DNA of 64,000 nucleotides, from positions 151,259-215,258 of the forward strand of contig JAHZCD010000003.1 in the NCBI GenBank assembly GCA_019423025.1, given 5' to 3'. Numbering within the stretch: the stretch's first letter is position 1; every line of letters begins with the position of its first letter. Of this stretch, positions 25,467 to 34,166 are shown piece by piece. The translations under genes were made by a program, and so were the position numbers. The notes under the pieces were generated by a model that searched no databases, had not been told where the DNA came from, and worked only from the letters and a program-made list of their open reading frames with translations. The stretch is from Haemophilus sp. (GTDB lineage Bacteria; Pseudomonadota; Gammaproteobacteria; Enterobacterales; Pasteurellaceae).

Positions 25467-25604
25467 ATGAAAGTATTATCTTCACTCAAAAGCGCAAAAA
25501 ACCGTCCTGGCTGCAAAATTGTTCGTCGCCACGGTGTCGTTTATGTCATTTCGAAAACCAACCCTCGCTTTAAAGCGCGTCAAGGTGGGAAAAAGAAAGG
25601 TTAA
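25467..25604 (+). CDS. rpmJ2: Ribosomal protein L36, type B (zinc-free)
   Basis: A 45-residue protein, MKVLSSLKSAKNRPGCKIVR at the start and ending PRFKARQGGKKKG, matches the YkgO-type L36 paralogue. It keeps one cysteine but not the zinc-binding C-C-C-H set. AGGAATATTCA precedes the ATG. It forms an operon with rpmE2 under the Fur-like box, the ykgMO arrangement of enterics. Confidence 0.95.
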   Translation: MKVLSSLKSAKNRPGCKIVRRHGVVYVISKTNPRFKARQGGKKKG

Positions 25605-25611
25605 CCCCAAT

Positions 25612-25645
25612 AAAAAAGAGCGGTCAAATTTCCGCTCTTTTTTTC
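25612..25645. terminator. rpmJ2/obgE terminator built on variant uptake signal
   Basis: AAAAAAGAGCGG pairs with CCGCTCTTTTTT across an 8-base loop. AAGAGCGGTC is one base off the uptake signal. It can serve both convergent operons. Confidence 0.85.
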
Positions 25646-25654
25646 ATTTAGGCA

Positions 25655-26827
25655 TTAAGGTTTATAAATAAACTCAACGCCTTCTTCATCTTCTTCATCC
25701 CAATCATCCCAGTCGTCATCTTCATCATCAAATTGATGTTCAGCGAGCTGTTCTTGATGGTAGTCTTCCCATTTGAATTTCACTTCTTCTGGTTTATTTT
25801 CTTCTACTTCCGCATCACGTGGATTTGCTTCAATGAAATCCATAATATCACGACAAAGTGGTGGCACATTTTTACCGGTTGCGGCAGAAATAAGGTGATA
25901 CCCTTCTTCCCAACCAAGACGTTCAGTAATCTCTTTTGCTCGTTCATGCGCCTCTTCTTCTGTCATCGTATCAATTTTATTGAAGACTAACCAACGCGGT
26001 TTATCTGCCAATTTTTCACTATATTGGAATAATTCTGACTCGATGATCGCAATATTATCAGCAGGATCGGATTCATCAATTGGGTTAATATCCACTAAAT
26101 GAATTAATACACGACAACGTTCCAAGTGTTTTAAGAAACGAATTCCTAAACCTGCACCATCTGATGCGCCTTCAATCAATCCAGGAATATCTGCCACTAC
26201 AAAGCTATGGCTCTCATCCACTTTCACTACACCTAAACTTGGCACTAAAGTGGTAAATGGATAATCAGCAACTTTTGGTTTTGCAGCTGAAACGGCGCGA
26301 ATAAAGGTGGATTTACCCGCATTCGGTAAACCTAACATCCCGACGTCCGCAAGAAGCATTAATTCTAATAATAAATCGCGTTTTTCACCTGGTGTCCCCA
26401 TGGTTTTTTGGCGAGGTGCACGGTTCACTGAAGATTTAAAACGCGTATTACCTAAACCATGATAACCACCTTTCGCCACTAACATTTTCGCGCCATGCTT
26501 TGTTAAATCGCCAAGTACTTCTTTAGTGTCATTATCAATTGCACGCGTTCCCACCGGCACACGTAATGTAATATCTTTACCGCGACGACCGGTACAATCT
26601 GAACTATGTCCGTTCTCACCGCGTTCTGCGGCAAAACGTTTCGTAAAACGATAATCGATCAAGGTATTTAAGTTTTCGTCTGCAACCAAATAAACATCAC
26701 CGCCATCACCGCCATCACCGCCATCAGGGCCACCTTTGGGGATAAATTTTTCACGGCGGAAACTTACACAACCGTTTCCACCATCCCCTGCTTCCACACG
26801 AATCAGGGCTTCATCAATAAATTTCAT
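25655..26827 (-). CDS. obgE: GTPase ObgE/CgtA
   Basis: ObgE is an essential GTPase in late 50S assembly and stress response. The 390 residues have the glycine-rich Obg fold at the N-terminus (GGPDGGDGGDGGDVYLVAD), the G domain with GLPNAGKST, DIPGLIEG and NKID motifs, and an acidic C-terminal tail (DDEDDDWDDWDEEDEEG). GGAGAG precedes the ATG. It is preceded on the same strand by an EamA transporter gene and by rplU-rpmA, the common rplU-rpmA-x-obgE order. Confidence 0.97.
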   Translation of the reverse strand: MKFIDEALIRVEAGDGGNGCVSFRREKFIPKGGPDGGDGGDGGDVYLVADENLNTLIDYRFTKRFAAERGENGHSSDCTGRRGKDITLRVPVGTRAIDNDTKEVLGDLTKHGAKMLVAKGGYHGLGNTRFKSSVNRAPRQKTMGTPGEKRDLLLELMLLADVGMLGLPNAGKSTFIRAVSAAKPKVADYPFTTLVPSLGVVKVDESHSFVVADIPGLIEGASDGAGLGIRFLKHLERCRVLIHLVDINPIDESDPADNIAIIESELFQYSEKLADKPRWLVFNKIDTMTEEEAHERAKEITERLGWEEGYHLISAATGKNVPPLCRDIMDFIEANPRDAEVEENKPEEVKFKWEDYHQEQLAEHQFDDEDDDWDDWDEEDEEGVEFIYKP

Positions 26828-26854
26828 AAAAACTCTCCAATATTTAACCGCACT

Positions 26855-27772
26855 TTACTTTGATTGCGATAATAACTTATGTCCGATTGCCGACAAAATT
26901 GCTCCGCATACTACAACAAACGCCCCGATATAGCTAATCATATTTAATTCTGGCGCGGCAAAATTATCAGGGCTCGCATAATGCGCAAGATGAGCAAAGA
27001 AAATTGTAAATAGTGGCACTAAGGTTATCACAACGCTTACTTTAGAAACTTCCCAACGATTAAGGGCTTCAGCATAAGCGCCATAACCAAATAAGGTATT
27101 TAAGCAACAATAAGCCAAACAACCAAATGCTAACGGACTGAGCTCTCTCACTTGGGAAAATTCAGCAATAGGCGTAAATACCAAAAGACAACCGAAATAA
27201 ATCATTAATAAAATCTGTGGTGAACTAAAACGGCGAAGCATTAATTTCTGTGCCATACCATAAGCAACCCAAATTAACGAGCCTGCCAGACTTAATAATA
27301 CGCCCGTTAAATAGCGGCTTTCCTCTTGAAACCCATCTAGCTTATCATTGAAGAAAAGCACTAATCCTACAAGTAATAAGACTAAACCTATTTTTTGGTG
27401 TAATCCGAGCTTTTCTTTAAAGACAAAAAGACCACAAATCAACATGCCAAAAGAGGAAAAGTGAATAAAAATTTGAGCCGAAGAAGGATCGATAAACTTA
27501 AGTGAGCTATTAAATAAGAAGAAGTTACCTGACAACCCTATGACACCAATTACTACCAACCAAATAAATTGACCACCTTTCAAAAATTGTGGCAATTTTT
27601 TCTTATAGGCAAGCAAAATAAAGAGCACTAGAAATGCCACAATAAAGCGATACCACACGATCGTTTGTGGCGTCATCACGGATAAAACCTGTTTTAACGC
27701 AATAGGTAAAGATCCCCATGCCATCGCTGTAATTAAAGCAAATAGAAATCCTAAAAGAGGTTGTTGTTTCAT
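26855..27772 (-). CDS. EamA/DMT family transporter
   Basis: A 305-residue membrane protein with about ten hydrophobic segments and two EamA repeats: the first around the WGSLPIALKQVLSVMTP start, the second near VLLSLAGSLIWVAYGMAQK. It belongs to the drug/metabolite transporter superfamily and is probably a metabolite exporter; the substrate is unknown. AAAGGAAGACATC precedes the ATG. The rpmA-DMT-obgE order is common in Pasteurellaceae and enterics. An uptake signal lies between it and obgE. Confidence 0.87.
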   Translation of the reverse strand: MKQQPLLGFLFALITAMAWGSLPIALKQVLSVMTPQTIVWYRFIVAFLVLFILLAYKKKLPQFLKGGQFIWLVVIGVIGLSGNFFLFNSSLKFIDPSSAQIFIHFSSFGMLICGLFVFKEKLGLHQKIGLVLLLVGLVLFFNDKLDGFQEESRYLTGVLLSLAGSLIWVAYGMAQKLMLRRFSSPQILLMIYFGCLLVFTPIAEFSQVRELSPLAFGCLAYCCLNTLFGYGAYAEALNRWEVSKVSVVITLVPLFTIFFAHLAHYASPDNFAAPELNMISYIGAFVVVCGAILSAIGHKLLSQSK

Positions 27773-27879
27773 GATGTCTTCCTTTATTTGGCTAAAGCAC
27801 AGTTAGGAATTCAGGTAAATTTCATTCTAAGAAATATTAAAGAGAATGAATGACAGTGCCAAGATAACAGATTTGATTA

Positions 27880-27894
27880 ATGATTGTAAATCAT
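27880..27894. repeat. Small palindrome upstream of the EamA gene
   Basis: ATGATT-GTA-AATCAT is a perfect 6-3-6 inverted repeat in the 186-base gap between rpmA and the EamA gene. No promoter match is obvious; an operator is possible. Confidence 0.35.
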
Positions 27895-27904
27895 AGGTAA
27901 GAAA

Positions 27905-27940
27905 ACAAAGAAAACGCCCCACAGATAATGCGGGGCGTTT
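27905..27940 (-). terminator. rpmA terminator
   Basis: AAACGCCCC/GGGGCGTTT forms a 9-bp GC-rich stem with a T-rich tail on the minus strand, after rpmA. Confidence 0.85.
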
Positions 27941-27958
27941 ATCAAATCAGATGTAAAA

Positions 27959-28216
27959 TTATTCAGTTACAATACTTACGTATTTACGGCTTTTCTCGCC
28001 TTTTACTTCAAATTTTACTTTACCGTCTGCGGTAGCAAATAAGGTGTGGTCACGGCCCATACCTACGTTGTTACCTGCGTGGAATTTAGTACCACGTTGA
28101 CGTACAATGATGCTACCTGCTAACACTGATTCGCCACCGAAACGTTTAACACCAAGGCGTTTAGCTTCAGAATCACGACCGTTACGAGTTGAACCACCAG
28201 CTTTTTTAGTTGCCAT
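27959..28216 (-). CDS. rpmA: Ribosomal protein L27
   Basis: L27 contacts the peptidyl transferase centre of the 50S subunit. The 85 residues start [20 protein letters not shown] and contain the [20 protein letters not shown] core of the family. The preceding base context includes GGAGATCAAG as ribosome binding site. It follows rplU by 20 bases in one operon and ends at a strong terminator. Confidence 0.98.
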
Positions 28217-28236
28217 CTACTTGATCTCCTCTGAAA

Positions 28237-28548
28237 TTATGCTTGAATCCCAGTGATTTTCACTTCTGTGAACCACTGACGATGACCTTGTTGTTTACGG
28301 CTGTGTTTACGACGACGGAACTTAACGATTTTAACTTTATCGCCACGACCTTGTGCCACAACTTCAGCCACTACTTTCGCGCCAGCTACTACTGGTGCAC
28401 CAATTTTAACATCTTCACCATTAACGACCATCAACACTGAGTCGAACTCAACTGTTGCGCCAGTTGCAAGTTCAAGTTTTTCTAAACGAACTACTTGACC
28501 TTCGCTCACACGGTGTTGTTTACCGCCACTTTGGAAAACTGCGTACAT
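28237..28548 (-). CDS. rplU: Ribosomal protein L21
   Basis: L21 binds 23S rRNA near L20. The 103-residue protein starts MYAVFQSGGKQHRVSEGQ, at the ATG at 28548 with GGAGTATTT upstream; a longer frame to 28602 lacks family similarity. It ends with the KFRRRKHSRKQQGHRQWFTE basic tail. First gene of rplU-rpmA, divergent from ispB; about 220 bases separate them. Confidence 0.98.
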   Translation of the reverse strand: MYAVFQSGGKQHRVSEGQVVRLEKLELATGATVEFDSVLMVVNGEDVKIGAPVVAGAKVVAEVVAQGRGDKVKIVKFRRRKHSRKQQGHRQWFTEVKITGIQA

Positions 28549-28771
28549 AAATACTCCGCTATAATTGTGCTTCTCCGTTACTATTTTCGGTCCGCACTTC
28601 AAAATTCATATAAATAGGTCGCAAATTCTACGGAAAAAACAACTCGATCGCAAGCACTTATTTGCAATAAAATAAAAAAAAGCGCTTTTCCTCGAGTTTA
28701 ATTTCAGAAACCTTGAAAAATCGGGTAAAATTCACCGCACTTTTCTTTTATATACACAACCATCGAACCAA

Positions 28772-29767
28772 ATGAAGATGAACAAACAAGATTTAATGGA
28801 TATGCATGCAATCCAAGCATTAACCGATGCGGATATGCAGAAAGTCAACCAAGCTATTTTAGCACAAATTAACTCAGACGTGCCGATGGTTAATCAGCTT
28901 GGTTTTTATATTGTACAAGGTGGCGGAAAACGTATTCGACCACTTATTGCGGTCTTAGCGGCGCGTGCATTAGGCTACGAAAGCGATAAAGTAGCAACTT
29001 GTGCGACCTTTGTAGAATTTATTCACACTGCTTCTTTATTACACGATGATGTGGTGGATGAATCGGATATGCGTCGTGGTCGAGCAACGGCAAACTCAGC
29101 CTTTGGTAATGCGGCTAGCGTATTAGTGGGAGACTTCATTTATACTCGCGCATTCCAATTAGTGGCACAGTTACAATCGCTAGATATTCTTCGTATTATG
29201 GCGGACGCCACCAACGTGTTGGCGGAAGGTGAAGTTCAACAATTAATGAACGTGAACGATCCCGATACCACAGAAGAAAGCTATATGCGTGTGATTTATA
29301 GTAAAACGGCACGCTTATTTGAGGTGGCGGCACAATCTGTTGCAATTGTTGCAGGTGCTGAAAAATCAATTGAAACCGCATTTCAAGAATATGGTCGTTA
29401 TCTTGGTACCGCATTCCAATTAGTAGATGACGTGCTAGATTACAGCGCAAACGCTGCAGCATTAGGTAAAAATGTGGGTGATGACCTCGCTGAAGGTAAA
29501 CCAACTCTTCCTTTATTACACGCAATGCGTCACGGTAATCCACAACAAGCCGCGCTTATTCGTGAAGCCATTGAACAAGGCGGAAAACGTGATGCGATCG
29601 ATGACGTACTTGCAATTATGACAGAACATAAATCTCTCGATTACGCAATGGAGCGCGCAAAACAAGAAGCTCAAAAAGCGGTTGATGCCATTGCATTATT
29701 ACCTGAAAGCCAATACAAAAAAGCCTTAATTTCACTGGCTTATTTATCGGTAGACCGAACTTATTAA
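28772..29767 (+). CDS. ispB: Octaprenyl diphosphate synthase
   Basis: IspB makes the octaprenyl side chain of ubiquinone and menaquinone. The 331 residues include the first aspartate-rich motif DDVVDESD near residue 92 and the second VDDVLDYS near 218, and the GGGKRIRP substrate motif. The second Met (position 3) is also possible as start. The gene is divergent from rplU, the usual neighbour, and queH follows after one base. Confidence 0.96.
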   Translation: MKMNKQDLMDMHAIQALTDADMQKVNQAILAQINSDVPMVNQLGFYIVQGGGKRIRPLIAVLAARALGYESDKVATCATFVEFIHTASLLHDDVVDESDMRRGRATANSAFGNAASVLVGDFIYTRAFQLVAQLQSLDILRIMADATNVLAEGEVQQLMNVNDPDTTEESYMRVIYSKTARLFEVAAQSVAIVAGAEKSIETAFQEYGRYLGTAFQLVDDVLDYSANAAALGKNVGDDLAEGKPTLPLLHAMRHGNPQQAALIREAIEQGGKRDAIDDVLAIMTEHKSLDYAMERAKQEAQKAVDAIALLPESQYKKALISLAYLSVDRTY

Positions 29768-29768
29768 T

Positions 29769-30509
29769 ATGACTGAAGAACAAATTCAACCGCAAAGTGC
29801 GGTCGATTCTCAACCTAAATTTCAAAAACCACGTAAACAAAAAGTGCGCAAGGATCCCAATGCGCCTTTTATTCGTGAAAAACTCGAATTACCCGAAGGA
29901 CATAATAAGTTGCTTCTCCACTCTTGCTGTGCACCTTGTTCGGGTGAAGTGATGGAAGCTATTTTGGCCTCTGGTATCGAGTTTACGATTTATTTTTACA
30001 ATCCGAATATTCATCCATTAAAAGAATATTTAATTCGTAAAGAAGAAAACATCCGCTTTGCCCAAAAATTCGGGATTCCATTTATTGATGCAGACTACGA
30101 TCGCCAACAATGGTTTGATCGTGCAAAAGGCATGGAATGGGAACCTGAACGTGGCATTCGCTGCACCATGTGTTTTGATATGCGTTTTGAAAAAGCCGCT
30201 GAATATGCTCATGAACATGGTTTCCCTGTATTTACCAGCTGCCTTGGTATTTCTCGCTGGAAAGACATGGAGCAAATTAATGGTTGTGGTCACCGTGCGG
30301 CTGAAAAATATGATGATGTGATTTATTGGGATTACAACTGGCGTAAAGCAGGTGGATCGCAACGCATGATCGAAATCAGTAAGCGTGAACGTTTTTATCA
30401 ACAGGAATATTGTGGTTGCGTTTATTCTTTACGAGACAGCAATAAATGGCGTGAAGAAACAGGGCGACAAAAAATTGAAATTGGTAAACTCTATTACACA
30501 CCCGATTAA
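29769..30509 (+). CDS. queH: Epoxyqueuosine reductase QueH
   Basis: QueH (former DUF208) performs the last step of queuosine synthesis in tRNA, an alternative to cobalamin-dependent QueG. The 246 residues show the iron-sulfur and metal cysteines: LLLHSCCAPCSGEVME, RGIRCTMCFDMR and QEYCGCVYSLRD, together with a long basic N-terminal extension (about 40 residues) before the fold. It is separated from ispB by a single base and is probably co-transcribed. An uptake signal is embedded at the start near 29797. Confidence 0.92.
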   Translation: MTEEQIQPQSAVDSQPKFQKPRKQKVRKDPNAPFIREKLELPEGHNKLLLHSCCAPCSGEVMEAILASGIEFTIYFYNPNIHPLKEYLIRKEENIRFAQKFGIPFIDADYDRQQWFDRAKGMEWEPERGIRCTMCFDMRFEKAAEYAHEHGFPVFTSCLGISRWKDMEQINGCGHRAAEKYDDVIYWDYNWRKAGGSQRMIEISKRERFYQQEYCGCVYSLRDSNKWREETGRQKIEIGKLYYTPD

Positions 30510-30518
30510 AAACTCATA

Positions 30519-30556
30519 AAAAAAGAACCGCACTTTCAACATGCGGTTCTTTTTTA
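30519..30556. terminator. queH/zapA terminator with embedded uptake signal
   Basis: AAAAGAACCGCA pairs with TGCGGTTCTTTT (12 bp) across 9 bases and ends in T; the left arm includes ACCGCACTT. It lies between convergent queH and zapA. Confidence 0.9.
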
Positions 30557-30557
30557 T

Positions 30558-30863
30558 TTAATCGACGATGGTACGCCCACCTAATGCATTCTCTAAAGAA
30601 TGATCTAACTGCTGAATTCGCGTACATAACACGTTTTCAATCTGGGCATTTTTATTCTTTTCTTGGGTTAATTCAAAACTTAAATTCAAGGCAACAATAG
30701 AAAGCACACGGTCTAATTGCAATAAACCTGTACGCTCTTTCATTTCAGACACTTGAAGATCTAAATTACGCGCCGCTTGACGCAAAATATCTTCTTGTTC
30801 GGCAGGGACATTCAAGCGCAGCACTTGCCCTAATACAACAACTTCAACCAGTTTTAATGACAT
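30558..30863 (-). CDS. zapA: Cell division protein ZapA
   Basis: ZapA binds FtsZ and stabilises the division ring. The 101 residues start MSLKLVEVVVLGQVLRLNVP, include the helix MKERTGLLQLDRVLSIVALNLSFEL and a C-terminal coiled coil (RIQQLDHSLENALGG). In E. coli zapA is beside 6S RNA and ygfA, but here those lie 25 kb away. It is alone between queH and polA. Confidence 0.93.
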   Translation of the reverse strand: MSLKLVEVVVLGQVLRLNVPAEQEDILRQAARNLDLQVSEMKERTGLLQLDRVLSIVALNLSFELTQEKNKNAQIENVLCTRIQQLDHSLENALGGRTIVD

Positions 30864-31023
30864 GTTATTCCCTTATGTTGAATGCTCAAGTGATCCTATT
30901 ATGCCACAGCCAAATGCCTTCGTCATAATTTTTACGTTTAATTGACCGCACTTTATCCGTTCGCCCCATTTCGCAATTTACGCTATAATGCGACACTTTT
31001 CATTATTTTTAAACGGAATATTT

Positions 31024-33822
31024 ATGCCAACTATCGCTCCTAATCCATTAGTCCTAGTGGACGGTTCATCTTATTTATATCGTGCTTTTCATGCTTTTCC
31101 GCCGCTCACCAATTCAGCCGGCGAACCGACCGGTGCCATGTACGGTGTATTAAACATGCTAAAAAGCCTGATTTCACAAGTGCAACCGAGCCATATTGCG
31201 GTGGTCTTTGATGCAAAAGGCAAAACTTTCCGTGATGAAATGTTTGAGCAATATAAATCCCATCGTCCACCGATGCCAGACGATCTGCGCAAACAAATTC
31301 AGCCATTGCACGATATTATCCGAGCCCTTGGCATTCCTCTTTTAGTCATTGAAGGTGTAGAAGCCGATGATGTCATCGGTACCTTAGCGGTAGCCGCTTC
31401 CAAAGCCAATCAAAAAGTTTTGATCAGCACCGGTGATAAAGATATGGCGCAACTAGTGGATGACAACATTATGTTGATCAACACCATGAATAACACCTTA
31501 TTAGATCGCGAAGCCGTGATTGAAAAATACGGTATTCCGCCAGAACTCATTATTGATTACTTAGCACTAATGGGCGATAGTGCCGATAATATTCCAGGCG
31601 TAGCGGGTGTCGGTGAAAAAACGGCACTAGGTCTCTTGCAAGGTATCGGCAGCATGGCAGAGATTTATGCCAACTTAGACAAAGTGGCTGAGTTGCCAAT
31701 TCGTGGGGCAAAAAAATTAGGGGATAAATTATTGGCTGAAAAAGAAATGGCCGATTTATCCTATCGCCTTGCCACGATCAAAACCGATGTCGCTCTCGAT
31801 ATCACTCCGGAACAACTTACCCTTGGTGCAAGCAATAACGATCAACTTACCGAATATTTCGGTCGTTATGAATTTAAACGTTGGCTAAATGAAGTGATGA
31901 ATGGCGCTGATTCCATCACCAATAACAACGAACAACCAACCAAGATTAATCACTATCAAGCAACACCAGCGCTCGCTCAAGACAATAGCGATGAAGCATT
32001 ACCAGCAATTCAAATTGATCGTAGCCGTTATGAAACCTTGCTCACCGAAGCAGATTTAAATCGTTGGGTGGAAAAACTCAAGCAAACAAAACTTTTTGCC
32101 TTAGATACAGAAACCGATAATTTAGATTATATGGCAGCCAACTTAGTCGGTATTTCCTTTGCGCTAGAAAACGGTGAAGCAGCTTATTTACCACTACAAT
32201 TAGATTATTTAGGCGCACCAAAAACTCTCGAAAAAACAACCGCACTTGCCCTGTTAAAACCCATTTTAGAAAATCCTGCTATTCAAAAAGTCGGGCAAAA
32301 CTTCAAATATGACCTAACCATCTTTGCCCGTAATGGCATTGATGTGCAAGGTGTGGCTTTCGATACTATGTTGGAGTCCTATGTACTCAACAGCACAGGC
32401 CGTCATAATATGGACGATCTGGCGAAACGTTATTTAGGGCATCAAACCATCAGTTTTGAAGAAATTGCAGGCAAAGGTAAAAATCAGCTGACCTTCAACC
32501 AAATTCCATTGGAAAAAGCTGCTGAATACGCAGCAGAAGATGCTGATGTGACAATGAAACTGCAACAAGTGCTATGGGAAAAACTCTCTAAAGAACCAAG
32601 TTTGGAAAAACTCTTTAAAGAAATGGAATTGCCGTTGTTAGGCGTACTTTCCCGTATGGAACGTCGTGGTGTCTTAATTGATAGCGATGCACTATTCCTA
32701 CAATCTAACGAAATCGCTAACCGTTTAAGTGAATTAGAAGAACAGGCCTATGTCTTGGCGGGGCAACCATTTAATTTAGCTTCCACCAAACAATTACAAG
32801 AAATTTTGTTTGATAAATTAGGTTTGCCGGTTATTCAAAAAACACCAAAAGGTGCGCCATCCACTAACGAGGAAGTATTGGAGGAACTCGCATTTAGCCA
32901 TGAATTACCGAAAGTGTTGGTAGAACATCGTGGTCTCAGCAAACTAAAATCGACCTACACCGACAAATTACCGCAAATGGTAAATCCGCAAACGGGTCGA
33001 GTGCATACATCCTACCATCAAGCAGTGACAGCCACCGGTCGTCTTTCATCAAGTGATCCGAATCTGCAAAACATTCCGATTCGTAATGAAGAAGGTCGCC
33101 GTATTCGTCAGGCATTTATTGCGCGCGAAGGATTTACTGTTGTTGCTGCCGACTATTCACAAATCGAACTACGCATTATGGCGCACCTATCTCAGGATCA
33201 GGGCTTAATTAACGCCTTTACCCAAGGCAAAGATATTCACCGCTCTACCGCAGCAGAAATCTTTGGTGTAGCACTGGATGAAGTGACGTCCGAACAACGT
33301 CGTAATGCTAAAGCGATTAACTTCGGATTAATTTACGGTATGTCAGCCTTTGGCTTATCGCGTCAACTCGGTATTGGCCGTGCCGATGCCCAAAGCTATA
33401 TGGATTTATATTTCAAACGCTATCCGGGCGTACAAACTTTTATGCACGATATTCGCGAAAAAGCCAAAGCCCAAGGCTATGTGGAAACCCTATTTGGCCG
33501 TCGTTTATATCTGCCGGATATCAACTCCTCTAACGGTATGCGCCGTAAAGCTGCAGAACGCGTAGCGATCAATGCACCAATGCAAGGCACTGCCGCAGAT
33601 ATTATCAAACGAGCCATGATTCAATTGGATCAAAAACTACAAAATGATCCCGATATTGCGATGATTATGCAGGTACACGATGAATTGGTGTTTGAAGTGC
33701 GGTCAGAAAAAGTCGCGTTTTATAGCGAGCTCATCAAAACACAAATGGAAAGCGCAGCTGATTTAGTGGTGCCACTGATTGTAGAAGTGGGTCAAGGTGC
33801 GAACTGGGATGAGGCTCACTAA
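31024..33822 (+). CDS. polA: DNA polymerase I
   Basis: Pol I fills gaps and removes RNA primers. The 933 residues comprise the 5'-3' nuclease domain (LVLVDGSSYLYRAFHA start), a 3'-5' exonuclease domain in which DTETDNLD and NFKYD retain the metal-binding acids, and the polymerase domain with DYSQIELRIMAH and QVHDELVFEV motifs. I use the ATG at 31024 (GGAATATTT upstream); a longer frame reaches 30988. Several uptake signals lie inside. A cupin gene follows 11 bases later. Confidence 0.98.
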   Translation: MPTIAPNPLVLVDGSSYLYRAFHAFPPLTNSAGEPTGAMYGVLNMLKSLISQVQPSHIAVVFDAKGKTFRDEMFEQYKSHRPPMPDDLRKQIQPLHDIIRALGIPLLVIEGVEADDVIGTLAVAASKANQKVLISTGDKDMAQLVDDNIMLINTMNNTLLDREAVIEKYGIPPELIIDYLALMGDSADNIPGVAGVGEKTALGLLQGIGSMAEIYANLDKVAELPIRGAKKLGDKLLAEKEMADLSYRLATIKTDVALDITPEQLTLGASNNDQLTEYFGRYEFKRWLNEVMNGADSITNNNEQPTKINHYQATPALAQDNSDEALPAIQIDRSRYETLLTEADLNRWVEKLKQTKLFALDTETDNLDYMAANLVGISFALENGEAAYLPLQLDYLGAPKTLEKTTALALLKPILENPAIQKVGQNFKYDLTIFARNGIDVQGVAFDTMLESYVLNSTGRHNMDDLAKRYLGHQTISFEEIAGKGKNQLTFNQIPLEKAAEYAAEDADVTMKLQQVLWEKLSKEPSLEKLFKEMELPLLGVLSRMERRGVLIDSDALFLQSNEIANRLSELEEQAYVLAGQPFNLASTKQLQEILFDKLGLPVIQKTPKGAPSTNEEVLEELAFSHELPKVLVEHRGLSKLKSTYTDKLPQMVNPQTGRVHTSYHQAVTATGRLSSSDPNLQNIPIRNEEGRRIRQAFIAREGFTVVAADYSQIELRIMAHLSQDQGLINAFTQGKDIHRSTAAEIFGVALDEVTSEQRRNAKAINFGLIYGMSAFGLSRQLGIGRADAQSYMDLYFKRYPGVQTFMHDIREKAKAQGYVETLFGRRLYLPDINSSNGMRRKAAERVAINAPMQGTAADIIKRAMIQLDQKLQNDPDIAMIMQVHDELVFEVRSEKVAFYSELIKTQMESAADLVVPLIVEVGQGANWDEAH

Positions 33823-33833
33823 CAAATTTAGTC

Positions 33834-34148
33834 ATGAATAAAGTTATCAGAAGTCACCTCTTTACGGCTGAACGCGCTTGGGGATCCCTTGATATTACCA
33901 ATATGAATGGCATTTCCGTTCGTCTTCACTGGACAGATAAACCTTACAAATGGCATATCAATGACGGTGAAGAAGTCTTTGCTGTCATGGATGGGACAGT
34001 GGAAATGCGCTACAAAGAAGAAGGCCAAGAGAAAACCGTATTGCTCCATACGGGTGATATTTTTTATGCGGGTATCGGTACCGAACATGTAGCTCATCCA
34101 CAAGGCGAAGCGCGCATATTAGTCATAGAGAAAGAAGACAGCATTTAA
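33834..34148 (+). CDS. Small cupin-domain protein
   Basis: The 104-residue protein is one cupin barrel: the first motif is YKWHINDGEEVFAVMDGTVEM, the second FYAGIGTEHVAHPQGEARIL, with the expected His and Glu metal ligands. Its substrate is unknown. It starts 11 bases after polA and precedes the cysteine desulfidase gene by 18 bases. The context suggests an operon with cyuA, but I see no direct functional clue. Confidence 0.75.
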   Translation: MNKVIRSHLFTAERAWGSLDITNMNGISVRLHWTDKPYKWHINDGEEVFAVMDGTVEMRYKEEGQEKTVLLHTGDIFYAGIGTEHVAHPQGEARILVIEKEDSI

Positions 34149-34166
34149 CAGATTAAAAAGAATTTT

